In this document: piece by piece, positions 26,201 to 37,570 of the stretch
Layout: each line of letters starts with the position of its first letter
Position numbering within the stretch: position 1 is the stretch's first letter
Assembly: GCA_016859345.1 (NCBI GenBank)
Contig: CM029123.1
Span: 4,983,501 to 5,047,500 of the forward strand
DNA length: 64,000 nt
Direction of reading: 5' to 3'
Origin: Istiophorus platypterus
Taxonomy: Eukaryota > Chordata > Actinopteri > Istiophoriformes > Istiophoridae
Translations under genes and position numbers: made by a program
The notes under the pieces: model-generated
The model's database searches: none
Told to the model about the DNA's origin: nothing
Seen by the model: only the letters and a program-made list of their open reading frames with translations

Positions 26201-29200
26201 CGAGGGAAGCTCACCATCACGCCACCGTACTCATCAGCAAGGTCCCTAAGAACTTGGCCACGGCGAGCCACAAAGTAGCGATGGTGCTTGGGGTCAACAT
26301 TCATAGTATCTTCAACAACATTGTCCTGTTAAGGAAAAAAAAAAAAAAAAAAAAGGTAAATATTCTTAAGATTTTTCATGTCATAGAAACTGATGCCATG
26401 CTTCCGCCTGTCCCAGTATATTCATAAATCCTCTGCTTCCTTACCAAGCTCTTGATGAGTTCCTCCAGCTCCTTCTGTGCCTCCCGCACTGCTTCTTCAG
26501 TACCGACCACAGTAATGAGCTCCTGGTCTTTGTCGTCTGCGGTGGGGAAGATGATCCTTGCACCGGTGCTGTCACGAACCTTGCGGATGTTGCCACCACC
26601 TTTCCCAATGAGGAACTTGTGGTATTCTGGCTTTGCACGCAGCTCAGCAGTGTGACTCTTTGTTTGCTGAAGAAAAACATCAAAAACTGAATTCTGAACT
26701 GAAGTCAACCTTAATTAGAAGTTAATAAGAGCACCCTTTGTGCAGACCTTGTAAGTTTCAGATGAAAAATCCTATCATGCTCAACTCAAATTCCAAACAA
26801 CCACTTTAGGGTTTTAATGAGCTAAACATGATTAAATGTTAAATGAGAGAATTACAGCAGCCAAAATAAGTATCAGCCTCAATTTCTGTCACCAGCTTTA
26901 CACAAGCTTGCTGTTTTTGTTCTGACAGCTGAAAGGATACTGAAAGAAGTTTCCAGCATGTGATAATGTATGACCAATAAGCATAGAAGCAGTTCTGTTT
27001 CCCATCTAATAGCTGCCACTTTAGCAAGGTCAACACAAGTTCAACTTGCGTTAGATATTCAGACAAACCTTCTCCTCTGCCAAGCCAAGCAGTTGCTGCT
27101 TGGCCTTTTCCACCTCCTCCACAGGGCCTCGGATGGTGACCTTATCAATCCCTGAGCCCTCAGTGGGGAAGTGGATGTGTACGCCACCACACTCCTCCAT
27201 GATTGAGCGCACCAAACGGCCCTTCGACCCGATCAAGGAGTTGTGCAGCTTTGAGGGAATGGAAACCTCTATTTCTGTGATGTTTGCCTGAACACAATGA
27301 GACACTAATTAGGCACATGTACTAGATTTGGACCCATGTGCCAAAGCATTGGAGAGCTTAAACTTTGTGTTTTGCTTACCAGCTCCTTCTGAATTGCCAA
27401 AATGCGATTACGTGCAGCCTCGCAGTTTGCCTTCTTCCCAGTGATGACAATCATCTCCGAGTTGCTGTTCTCAGCAGGTAGGTCAATTTTTGTGTTGGTT
27501 TCCTCCCGAATCTAGAAAGTAAAAGGAAGTAAAATTAAAATCAAACTTTGACATATTAACAGCTTTATTCAACTGCATAAATTCTCTTTTAAATATAAAA
27601 AATACCTTCTTGATGTTTGATCCTCCTTTCCCAATTATGTTTCTGTGGAACTGCTTGAAGATGGGGACTGAGACAGAAAAGCTGTTCTCCACCTGACCAG
27701 AGGAATTATTGAAGGTTAAGACATTTAATGTGTTATTCATAAAAAGTGAATTTGAATGTTTCTACAAAGTATCCTAACAGTGGTATACAAAAGACAGAAT
27801 AAATACTATCATATAATACAATATAATAGTATACCATTTCAGCCACTATCTTCTGCATGAACTTGGAGCACTTTTCCACCTCAGTTCGGGGGCCCCTAAG
27901 TTGAACGATATCGCTTTTTTGTGCTGGGTCGGGGAAATTGATGATGACCTGGAACACATAATAGTTAGTTATTAAAGTGCATTTATTAGCTTTAGTGCCC
28001 ACAAAGCATCTGTACATACCAACCAATATCAAAACTTTCTGACTCACCTCTGGGAATTTGTCACGCACTTCCTTTATCTTCTCCCCTTTTTGGCCGATGA
28101 TGGCTCTGTGAAAACGCTGTTCAATGATCAGGTCCTTTGTACGCTCGTTCTCCTACAAGAGACAAAGAATTTAGTAATAGCACATCTGGATACAATTAAC
28201 AGCATCTTGGCTGAGAACTCAAACTTGTACTAACCATGCGTGACGCAAGCTCAAGCAGCTCCTTCTTGGCTTCCTGTACACCCTGTGGATCCCCCTCGAT
28301 ACGGATCAGGTTGCTTTTCTCATTGTCAGGGGGAATGCGGACGGTCACCTTGTGCAGCTCTTTGATGCGGTTGACTGTGGGGGAGGGGGGCAGTAAATAC
28401 ATGGTTTAAAAAGAATGCCATTACAATTTTTGTTGCACTGTCCTAAAGGAGGTGGACTATCTTTCTGACACCAAGACTGTACTTACTGTTAACACCTCCC
28501 TTTCCAATCAGGTGTCGGTGGAATTTGGGATCCACGCTGATCTCTGCATAGTCCATACGGCTTACCTAATAGACAAAAATATAAAAAGATCACTTTTCCC
28601 CCTGCTTTTCAACTTTATAGAACATTACCTTGACATTAGAAAAGCCCTTTGACTGACAAATTAGGTTCTCAGTCTCAATCCAAGATACATTCGAATATGT
28701 AACTCAGTACTCACCAGATCTGTTACGATGGTTTCAATCTGGCTCTGCACCATCTGCACATCTTTGGTGGGACCCTCCAGGGTGATCTTATCTTCTCCCT
28801 CAGTGAACTCAATGTGCACCTGTTTAAAAAAAAAAAAAAAAAAAAAAGAGTAAACAGAAGTTAAAAGGAGATTTTTATTAAAGCACTATAATTAAGGAAT
28901 CTATCATTCAACATACCTTGGGCATTTGTTGAGTAATCTTGGCCAAGTTCTGACCCTTCTTGCCAATGATAAAACGATGAAGCCAAGAAGGAGCTGAGAC
29001 CGAGGAAACAGTGTAACTGTTTGCCTGCAAAAGGAAACGTATGCCTTTAGTTACATCTCACTTTTAAATGGTTATCTGTGTCAGTGGTGATCAGATGATA
29101 TTTTTTTACCTTGGCATAAACTTCAGTGAGTGCCTGACCCAGACGGTCTGGCTCCCCACGAAGGATGACAGTTTCTGAGCTGCTGTCAGAAGGTGGGATT

Positions 29201-31163
29201 TCGACTGACACACCAGTCCTATCCAGGATCTCCTGTAGGGTGTTTCCCTTGGGGCCAATCACATATTTATGTTGAGACTTCTTCACCTCCACCGCAATAG
29301 TGGTGGCATTCTTCTTCTGCAATAGAAAGAGTAATTGATCAGGGACTTACTGTATGTAACATTTAACCTTAGAAAAATTGTGTGAAGATTCAGCATTTAC
29401 CAGCATAATCTGTATCGAAACAATCTTTCCTCATAATAATTTCTCAAAACGTTAGCACACCTTGTCTTCATAAATCTTCTTGATCATAGCCACAGCAAGG
29501 GCCACCTGCTCTTTTTCCCCAGTGATGACAATCTCGGTCTTGTTCACACTTGGAGGGGGAACATTGATGCGAGCACCGGTCTCCTGCATCATCTCTCCTA
29601 CCAGCTTGTTGTAGGCACCGGTGATGAATGGGTGGTACACCTTGTCAATGTTCACCCTCTCCACAGCACGCTTGTCCTAAAGAGTAGGAGAGAGAGGGGG
29701 GGAGCGGGAGGGAGAGAGGGAGAGAGAAAAAATTAAATTACAGACTAAATATATAGAATAAACAAAATCTCTTAAAAATGAAGAAATTTTATGTCTGAGA
29801 AGCCATGTTACCTGCTCGGCAGAAATCAACAGGATCTCATGCTTTGCCTTCTCCAGGCCCTCCTTGGTACCAGAGATCTTGATCTGGTTGCTGGGGTCTT
29901 CAGGTCGTGGGATCTGGATTTTGGTGGCAGTCTTGAGCTCAAGCTCCTGAAGCTTCTCCCCATTTTTACCGATGACAAAACGATGGTGCTCCTTAGGGAT
30001 GGCGACAGTAGCTGAAGCCTGTTGGGGGTTAAAATGTACAGTTGGCACCATTAACACTTAACTTTTAATATTTAAAACATCCTTTTTTTTGTAATTATTT
30101 GCAAAGACGGATCTCTTGACCTGAGTCTGCAGTCGGGACACAATCTCCTTGCGGGCCTTCATCACGGCATCTAGCTTTCCAGAAACCATGATGGAGAGAC
30201 CCTGATCTTTTGCCAAGGAGAGTTCCAGGTGGGCTCCAGTCTTGTGCATGATGTCCACACAGACCTTTGCTTGGTCTCCTTCCCCAAACTGGTTAATGTC
30301 CTTGTACTTGCGCTCTTCTAGCGGCACATGGAAAACCTAGTTCATATGGAAAAATATTTTTTATACTGATTAGTTTTGTTAAATACTTTTTACAGAACTC
30401 TCAAAGCTAATGAGAACCAGACTATCGGCTGTTTAGCTGCCACCACACCTGAACTAAAAAAAAAGAAGGAATTTATCTTCATGCATACAATATGCTCACA
30501 AGTTTTGGGTAAAAACATGACTGAATGGATTCTATAAAGAATAGAAAACCCTAGAGTACACTGGAAAGGTACTGGACCCTAGAAGGGTAAACTGGGTGGC
30601 AACTAAGTTTTTTAAGTAAGAAAAGTGAAAATGGCTTGTGGTCCAAATTATCAATTTAGTCATCTCTAAATTTCTAAATCTCTGCTGTCTTCTCTAATAG
30701 GAATGCCCCCCCCCCACACACACACACACATAATTTAGTAGAACAAGGCAGACAGGAGTAGTACCCAAAAAAAATTAAACGACCAAACACAAACTGTGTT
30801 CAGCATGTGGTTTTAACTTATAAAAAGTTATACCTGGGTGATAATAGAGGACTTGAGAGGACGGATCTTGGATGTCCAGGCATTGGCAGTTTCCTGGGTC
30901 CCTTCAGGTGAAGCCGCCTTCTCAGGCAGAGGTGGGAAGGCTTCCTTGTAGGTAGGAAGGGCATCCTCATCCTCTCCAGCACTGGGTCCTGCCACAGCAG
31001 CTGATAACAGGAAAAGAGGGGAGTCCACTTACGACTCTGTTTGCTTGATTTGCAGAATGCAATGCTTCAGAAAATCCCAATACTCACCACCACTCTGCTC
31101 TGGCAAGAGCCCACTGCGGTGCTCATTGAAACTTTCCTGCGTAAGTACAGCGACTGAGCTCAT
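22640..31163 (-). CDS. hdlbp: Vigilin, multi-KH-domain RNA-binding protein (complete, 26 coding exons)
   Basis: Vigilin binds RNA in the cytoplasm, including at the ER, and in the nucleus through tandem KH domains; it is linked to mRNA stability, translation of secretory mRNAs and sterol biology. Exons, all GT-AG and phase-consistent: 31163-31088, 31000-30834, 30336-30121, 30018-29812, 29676-29461, 29316-29110, 29024-28917, 28819-28715, 28565-28487, 28374-28235, 28152-28048, 27948-27835, 27692-27606, 27511-27380, 27287-27069, 26666-26445, 26325-26107, 26008-25870, 25779-25628, 25551-25447, 25361-25227, 24969-24826, 24521-24342, 23188-23072, 22955-22815, 22729-22640. They join into 1,273 residues; human vigilin, from memory, has 1,268. 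The start 'MSSVAVLTQESFNEHRSG' and the end 'WGPKRF' resemble other vertebrate vigilins. No frameshift or missing exon is seen. Fish may carry two hdlbp paralogues; which one this is cannot be told here. Confidence 0.97.
23189..24341. other. hdlbp intron with A33 run and exon-like plus-strand fragments
   Basis: The largest intron inside the coding part (1,153 bp). A33 at 23,194-23,226 forms the polypyrimidine tract of the hdlbp acceptor. The plus-strand segment 23,410-23,535 has an open frame with 'GAPSDPITLSSVTVTMVVY'. The segment 23,595-23,657, preceded by a good acceptor-like 'tacctcccacag', reads 'TWPTVAQAIARATIIYVDGR'. These may be fragments of an inserted gene or repeat; no family was recognised. 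Confidence 0.4.
24342..26008 (-). CDS. hdlbp: hdlbp coding exons 18-23: KH modules 12-14 and start of the last
   Basis: Residues 874-1158. Module 12 (MGPKG) is split, and its variable loop carries an acidic, proline-rich insertion of roughly 35 residues around positions 915-950 ('APPAEAPIQENGEANGE'). Module 13 has IGQKG, module 14 IGRKG. The exon 24,521-24,342 ends one module and begins the last with IGARG. The exon-18/19 junction is phase 1; the rest are phase 0. Confidence 0.95.
26107..27287 (-). CDS. hdlbp: hdlbp coding exons 15-17: KH modules 9-11, one exon each
   Basis: Residues 654-873. Symmetric phase-0 exons of 219, 222 and 219 nt. Loops are IGSKG in module 9 and IGKGG in module 10; module 11 has 'VARRG', a GXXG loop lacking the leading glycine. 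A 402-bp intron separates the exons of modules 9 and 10. Confidence 0.95.
27380..29024 (-). CDS. hdlbp: hdlbp coding exons 7-14: KH modules 5-8, each split over two exons
   Basis: Residues 364-653. Four KH modules with loops IGKKG, IGKGG, IGQKG and IGKGG. Each is interrupted by one intron just after the second helix region: exon pairs 108+105, 79+140, 105+114 and 87+132 nt. The intron in module 6 is phase 1 (codon split 28,487/28,374, restoring Ile); the others are phase 0. Confidence 0.95.
29110..30336 (-). CDS. hdlbp: hdlbp coding exons 3-6: KH modules 1-4, one exon each
   Basis: Residues 82-363. Four symmetric phase-0 exons of 216, 207, 216 and 207 nt, each a whole KH module. The first (30,336-30,121) has no GXXG loop and is the degenerate KH-like unit. 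The second has IGKNG, the third a modified loop in 'GAYNKLVGE', the fourth IGPKG. Loops with IGxxG contact RNA in this fold; modules lacking it probably act as scaffold. Confidence 0.95.
30834..31163 (-). CDS. hdlbp: hdlbp coding exons 1-2: N-terminal region before the KH array
   Basis: Residues 1-81. The first exon holds the ATG at 31,163-31,161 (context 'gaccATGa') and ends in phase 1 at 31,088. The second (31,000-30,834) encodes an acidic start followed by 'ALPTYKEAFPPLPEKAAS' and 'KIRPLKSSIITQ', the conserved segment leading into the first KH module. The acceptor of the first coding exon is at 31,203-31,204, leaving 39 nt of 5'UTR in that exon. Confidence 0.95.
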
Positions 31164-31202
31164 GGTCAAAATCCCACGTTAACACAGAGTCCGAGTGTGC
31201 CA
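31088..31202 (-). other. hdlbp: hdlbp exon 2: last 39 nt of 5'UTR plus start codon exon
   Basis: The acceptor 'ttgctttcag' on the minus strand ends at 31,203; 39 untranslated bases precede the ATG. Confidence 0.8.
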
Positions 31203-34200
31203 CTGAAAGCAAAGTTAATATTTTTAGAAGTTTGCCAACAGAGTATTTAGAAAGGTCTTAAAAACAATTATCTCAATCAGCTTCTTAATACAAATGAAGA
31301 CAGATAGATTTATGGCAAAATTAGAGCAGTTCTGGTTATGGAAAGATTTCTGCATTTGTGTATTTGTGTGTTTCCTGATTGTTTCAAAATGGGCATGGCT
31401 TAGTTGGCACATGTCACATATATCCTGCCTTAATCAGTAATTAGCAACATCTGAATCAAATGTTTCTTTATGTTGCCAGCACGGTCAATAAAATCTGATC
31501 AAACCACACTGTCATGACAAAGCTGATAAGCCAAGTTTTACAATACTAAACTCGTAGTAAATAATAATACCTAAGGTGTATTTTTCTGAACTGAAACTAT
31601 GATTGTTCTGTACTTAATTGTACATATACAGGGAATATGCAATGTTAGAGAAATACTGAAACCAAATTTAGGCCATTAAAATACATCAATAAGATTGAAA
31701 TCTTCATTATTTTTTCATTATTTATTATTTTATTATTTCATTAAGCTTCATTATTGCCAAAATAAAATCTGTTGTTTTTGTTATTTTTCCTTTGGTCAGG
31801 CTTGCGACAAAAATATAGATAGAAATTTCACAGGGTTACAGGGAATGTTTAGTGCAAGGTCAACCAATACAGCAATGTCATATCTGATAATCAATTTCAA
31901 CATTTCATCATAACTCTCATTTGTATTGTGTTATTGCAAATCTGGGCTACACCAATGTCGTTAAGAGTTTAAAGCAGTTCTTTTTTCCCCCGTATATGTG
32001 TTTACACTTAAGAAACTCAGTTTTGCATACATGCATTTGTCATGACAGCCAAAACGAGAAAATCAAAGAAAACTCTGAAGTGTTACATGCACAGGTTTAG
32101 CACAGTACACAAGCTTATCACAGGTGGACTTCGAGATTTTCACCATTATCTACTCAACTTTTATCAAAAGAAGCCATATCTCACAGAATAATCTCACTTC
32201 TTGAGATTGTGTATTGTGTTAATGCATGATGAGACTGAGTGGTGAGTAAAGAAATCATGCCTTAGCACCACAAGGAAATAACTGGTGGGGGCAGGGCTAC
32301 AGCTACAGTACAGTTTATCTTTTTGGAAGAAACCAATTTGTCTGTTGTTCAACTCCATTTGTCCACTGCTAGTCTAAGAAATGTAGCCAGGTGAGTAGTC
32401 TGCAGGGTTAAGAGGATTTCCCCCCACTGACCCTTCTGTATGTCCACATTGGACAGGATTAAGCAAAAATCCACCAACAGAAAACTCAAATGCCCTGTCG
32501 GATTCTTTGAACCAATAATTGTTCCAAATGAAGACACCACAAAGCAAATCTTCTCATCCATGACATTTATAAAAACAGAGACCCTAAAGCTATTTTGATT
32601 ACCACGTTATATAAAACTGGAAGTGTTGAGTCCAATTAACAATACTTATTTCTGTTCCGAAAAGAGGGAAATTAACAGATGAGTGCCCCTACTAAAGCTG
32701 GATTCCTCTTCACTATCAATGCTGAAACTCAATCTATCATCACGAGTCACTGCTCTGTTTTCTTGCTGGCAGAGAAATGAATTCTGGCCAGCAAGAGAAG
32801 AGGAATGTGAACTCTTTTAGGATTTTGCCCCTAAGCATGCCTGACATGTACACAGAGCACAGAGAGACAACTCCCAGATATCACGGAAAACTAGTTGATA
32901 TTTCAAATGTTTCCACAGACCAAGTAATTGAAGGAAATTCACTACAAGCTTCGACATGGTGGTAGTGCATTTAGCAGGCTTGCCCCCCCCCACACACACA
33001 CACACCTATACACTTCAGATTATACTTTCAGTGGCCCCTTTCTTGTGAGGCTTCATAAAGTTAAGGGAACTCTGTCCAGTGCTCATTGTCATTTGCAGAC
33101 CAATTCTTCTTTCAAATGCACCATTGCTATAACAGTACACAAATATTTGTCCATAGTTTTTAATATGGATATAATTACTGTGACAATGTAGACAACTCTG
33201 TAGCAACAGTAATTTAACTTCCAAGGTAGTTCTTCCCTACTCAGTTGACATTACTGTGGAAAGAGAAGGTGCATAATACATCAGTCATCCGTGATTTTCT
33301 TTTTTTTTTTGGGAGGGGGGGCAAAGCCAAGCTGAGGCTTACCATACTATATTAAATATCTGCTTTATTTAAATTATTTAACAGGTTACAATGCACATTA
33401 AATTCAATATGTTAGTTTCAGCCATAGAAAAACATACTTAAATAGTGGCTTGGAGAATTTCAGTGTGATAACCGAGGATTATTTTTAGGTTTTTTTCCCA
33501 CCAGAATAGACCACGTGTATTAAGAGACTGAACACTGAAGGCTTAACACAATGTCCTTTTTCACTGCCTGGTTTAGCTTGGATAAATACATTTAAAAAGT
33601 AGGAGGGAGGTCAGATACTATTAAAATCTTGACAAATAAAAAAAAAAAACCCGGAGGAGGATCTCTTACTTTTAGGAAATCCTTAACCTAAAAGAATAAT
33701 TCTGGTTTATTTCCCATAAATGTGGCAATTGTGACTCAATGGGTCTCACTAACTGTGCAATTGCCACCACCATATCTGAGACCTGAGGAAACAAGGACAC
33801 GCCCAAAATTACCTATATTATATAAAGTAAATAATAAGAACATCCACTATGGCTGACTTATAGGGAACTACATCTGAGGCAGCTTGCTGGCTGACCTAAT
33901 CCCACTGCATACGAGGAACCCAAGATCTCAAACTCTTAATTTATTTATTTATTTACTTTTTAACGCAGTGGGTCCATAAATATAACGAGATGCTAGTGTT
34001 TGCTGGTGAGGACACAATGTAATCCCCTGCACAGCATTTTACATGCTGTCAGTACTGTTCTAATTGTATGGACAGTTAGACATTTGTCATGTAGGCCTCT
34101 GTCTTCTGTCAATTTTGGGAAGACGAAACAAAATTTTTAGAAGGACAATGTTGATAAGCACTGCAAGATCATTCCTGGTGATTACACTGGTGGGATTACT

Positions 34201-35092
34201 ATTATAATTTGTGTAGACATCTATTTTTTTGAGTCTGAATTCTGCAGCAAAAGGTTTTTCTGTTCAGTCTGCTTGTTCCTGAGGTACGTTGTCTTTCAGG
34301 ACATCCTGGTGGCATTCCTGGTGGTAATTCACAATTGCATTTAGCTTTCTGAGTTTCCTCAGTTTCCTCACAGAGTTCACCTCACATGTGTAAAGACACT
34401 GGTGTGTGAGTGTGGACGAATATGCAGGGTGATTAGGTCAGCTGGCATATAGATCCTTTAAATTGGCATAATGACCATTCCAGGAGGCCATTTTCTATGC
34501 TTATTTTTCGTCAGACTCAGAGACAAATTTGAAACTTATTTGGAAAGCTGTAGGATGCTTGTGCTCGTTGCCCAAATATAGGCCATTTTGCGAGAGACCT
34601 TATTTTCCACATCTCAACAATGGTGATGTGATTGCAAACTTAGCATGACCCAAAAAGCCACAATAGACACATTTATGAGAAATAAACCAAGTTGAAAGAA
34701 AAAGATATTATTTTAAAAGAGAAAAGGGTTCAAATTACTGCAATGTATTTTAAAATGAATTACCACGTTTGATATCTAGAAAACACTGTGGAACAATGTA
34801 AGTTTTGTCCTTTTTAGGTCACACCATATTATGGCTTTTTTTCTCAACTTCCTCTGGAGTTCTGTTGGCCAAAATACAAATGCTAAAAAAAAATAATTAA
34901 GCAGCAATATAGACGACTATAGATTTACAGGCATACAGAGCTGATAGGTGCTAAACATCACCACAAAAACCTTTCTGTGGATGGGGTGTGCAGAATCACA
35001 CTTCCAAGAAACACTGTGGTGCTAAGAACTTTTGATCAGTTTGATCAATGCCAATGTTTACAGACACTATTACAGCTAATGTGAAAACTTAC

Positions 35093-35124
35093 CAGCTAAA
35101 TGGTCAGTTACCAGATAATCCGTC
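35093..35124 (-). other. hdlbp: Candidate alternative 5'UTR exon of hdlbp (32 nt)
   Basis: On the minus strand an acceptor 'catctttacag' (ending 35,125) and a strong donor 'ctg|gtaagt' (35,093/35,092) enclose 32 nt. Its only support is the splice signals and its position in a 5'UTR intron, so it may be chance. Confidence 0.3.
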
Positions 35125-36529
35125 CTGTAAAGATGAAAGTTCCCGTCAGCCTGCCAGCTTTTGCCTGAAGATCATAGAGAAAAAAGGATCATTTGTAAAG
35201 AATAACTAATAAGGTATACGTAACAAAAGACATCAATATTTAAGGGCCTCATTTCAAAAACTTTGAAAATTGGATACAACAGGGTGATATGTCCACAAAG
35301 AAGAAAACTCTTCAGGCAATTTCCCCATTTATAAAACAAACACTTCACAATATCATGCATGACCCTTGCATCATGCCCCATTAACTCTTACTACTCTCAA
35401 ATGGTTAGGTGACATCCCGATAGTGGTTTTGTTTGTTTGTTTGTTTATTTTTTTAAATACACCTAGTCATCAAATGGAAAATGGGGAAATCATACTGCAA
35501 ATAAAAAGTCAAATTCACTCCGAATTTGAAACACTAGCTGCCATTGCAGAGGCCTAACTTGTTATTTTTATGCTAGTTGTGGTCTGCAAGGTCAATAGGA
35601 AAAATACTACCATACTGCCAAAATACTGCCACCTCAGACAGTCGAAACCCTCTGGAAAATTAGGACGTGTTCAGTTAAAGTTGATGCCAAAACGTATATT
35701 ACTCTGCCCCAGTAAAGCATAGGTGCTGCTAGAGCTTGCTCTCATTGACAAACATCTGGCTTCTATAACTTGACACTGTCTTGTTATAAAAAACAACAAC
35801 GAAGCAGCTTTGGGTGGACCAGTCAAATAGGCTGTTGCGCTCTTATGCATGCCAGCAATTTTTCTTTTTTTTATGAAGGGTTTATTATTAAAGCCTTTGT
35901 AACCTGATATGGCGTTAAAGTTTGCGCTAGTGATTTCAACATCTGGATTCATTTCACTAGTTTGCCACTGGCATCACTGATTTCCTCTCACTCCGGCATG
36001 TTCATTCGGGTCAAAGTTTCCACTAAGGTGTGCACAGGCTCCCAAAAAGTTTTAATAAGTCCCCCACTTAGTTGGTAAAGGGCGTATAGGCCCCCTTTAT
36101 GGCATATTCAGTTTTAATAAAGGATGCACTGAAGAAGATGTAACTTACTAGCTCCTACTTATAGCATTTGGTATGATAGTGTGCACAGACAACAGCAGAT
36201 TGCCCGGTTTCCTTTAGCAATATTGAAGCAACTGCTGGGAGATTTCCTTTTTATACACCAGCTGCAGTGAGTTTAGTCAACCCACGGCTTAAAAATGAAA
36301 CGTGTCAACTACAATATTATGATGCCAAGCTGTTTTGCCTAAAACACCATGTCATGGGTGCAGCTTTGCGTTTACATTGGTGACGAATAACTACGTTAGT
36401 CACTAGCTCCAAACCCAGAGAGATACAGCCACATACAGATTTAAACCTCAGTAACTTGAGTTCTCTCTCTTTTTTTTTAAATAGCGTCCTATCATCTAGC
36501 CTTAGAGATCATTCATTAAAATGAACCGC

Positions 36530-37255
36530 TAACAAATTAACTGTCATTGGCTCGTCGAGCTAGTTAAACTTGGATAACGTTAGCGGCAGCGAGTCAACCT
36601 TCGAGCCCATGTAACGTTATACCCAAATCCCAGATTAAGGATTTAAGTAGCTAGTTTGTGTGACTGCTAGCTAACACGATATCAAGTTAACTAGCTGACA
36701 GTTGCCAACGACACATTACAGTTCATGCTAGCTGCCGTCACGTTGGCTAACGTCGGTCAGCCATAAAAATGTACTAAGATCGAGTTAAACCACTAAAATC
36801 TTTGCTGTCAGAGATACTAAGATCGCGCCGTGTGGTTATTATACACGGGTGCCTCTTATCAGAAGTGGGGTCTTCAGTTGCAAAATGACTGTAGCGTGGA
36901 TTATGAGCCCTAAAGCCCTAGCTAGTTAGCAAACTTGCTAAAAACTTTGACTGTGCTCTGTGCGACTGTGACACGTAGCTCCTCAGCTAATAGGTAGCCT
37001 GGCTCCCTCATCCAGACCTACACACAACTTCAAGCTGTACCTTAGCCAGCTAATGACATTAAGCTAACAGTGGACTCGAAGCTAAAACCTTAAAATGACT
37101 CCGCCAGACTCACAGAACGCGGCCGTGTCATTTTTGAATGAGTTAGCCAACACTAACACGCTCGTAAAAAAAAAAAAAGTACAAGTTGAGCCGTAGCCTT
37201 AGCTAGCGAGCTAATGTTAGCTTACATTACAGTTCTTTTTACTAGCTCGCTAAGT
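36530..37255. repeat. Cluster of GCTA/TTAGC/AACGTTA words
   Basis: At least fifteen occurrences of words such as GCTAGC, TAGCTA, GTTAGC, GCTAAC, AACGTTAG and AGCTAGTT in about 725 bp, on both strands, in no fixed unit length. It sits immediately downstream of the hdlbp transcription start. Confidence 0.7.
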
Positions 37256-37440
37256 CCACGTAGGCATACAGCTGAGCAGGGGAGAAATGACACGGAGTCA
37301 GGCCAGAACACCCTGTAACATCCAGGCTCTGCCAACTAACCGTCTCCTCAACAAGTACCGCTCCGCCGTGTGTAGGAAAGGCAGAAGGCGTGTGTGGTGA
37401 AAGTATCGCCACGCTCAGTAGAAAACCGTGAAGCACTTAC

Positions 37441-37500
37441 TTATTTTATGTTCTCGTCTGCCCTGAAGGTGCAGAAGCTGAGATGAAATTCCACTGGCGA
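37441..37500 (-). other. hdlbp: hdlbp non-coding first exon
   Basis: A consensus donor ('aataa|gtaagtg', 37,441/37,440) lies about 60 nt below a TATA-type element. The 5' end is estimated from the TATA position. Confidence 0.6.
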
Positions 37501-37570
37501 GAAGGTGGGATTGAAGCCTGACGGATATATACCAGGGCCGCCCACCAATCATGTCCTCCGACGTCACGGC
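37500..37570 (-). promoter_or_regulatory. hdlbp: hdlbp core promoter
   Basis: In transcription order: a CRE-like TGACGTCG (37,566-37,559), an inverted CCAAT box (37,545-37,549), a GC box GGGCGG (37,543-37,538) and a TATATAT element (about 37,526-37,532). They lie in normal spacing upstream of the first exon. Binding of CREB/ATF, NF-Y and Sp1 is inferred from motifs only. Confidence 0.65.

Larger units (their letters stand above)
31203..37440 (-). other. hdlbp: hdlbp first intron (about 6.2 kb)
   Basis: Runs between the non-coding first exon and the start-codon exon. It holds a C8/(CA) microsatellite (32,983-33,005), T and A runs near 33,301 and 33,640, and a candidate extra non-coding exon (35,093-35,124). 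Its promoter-proximal end (36,530-37,255) is crowded with GCTAGC/GTTAGC-like words. No other gene was recognised on either strand. Confidence 0.6.

Noticed and set aside
26667..27068. Possible H/ACA snoRNA in an hdlbp intron
   Set aside because: No clear pair of hairpins with H and ACA boxes in correct spacing could be shown by eye.
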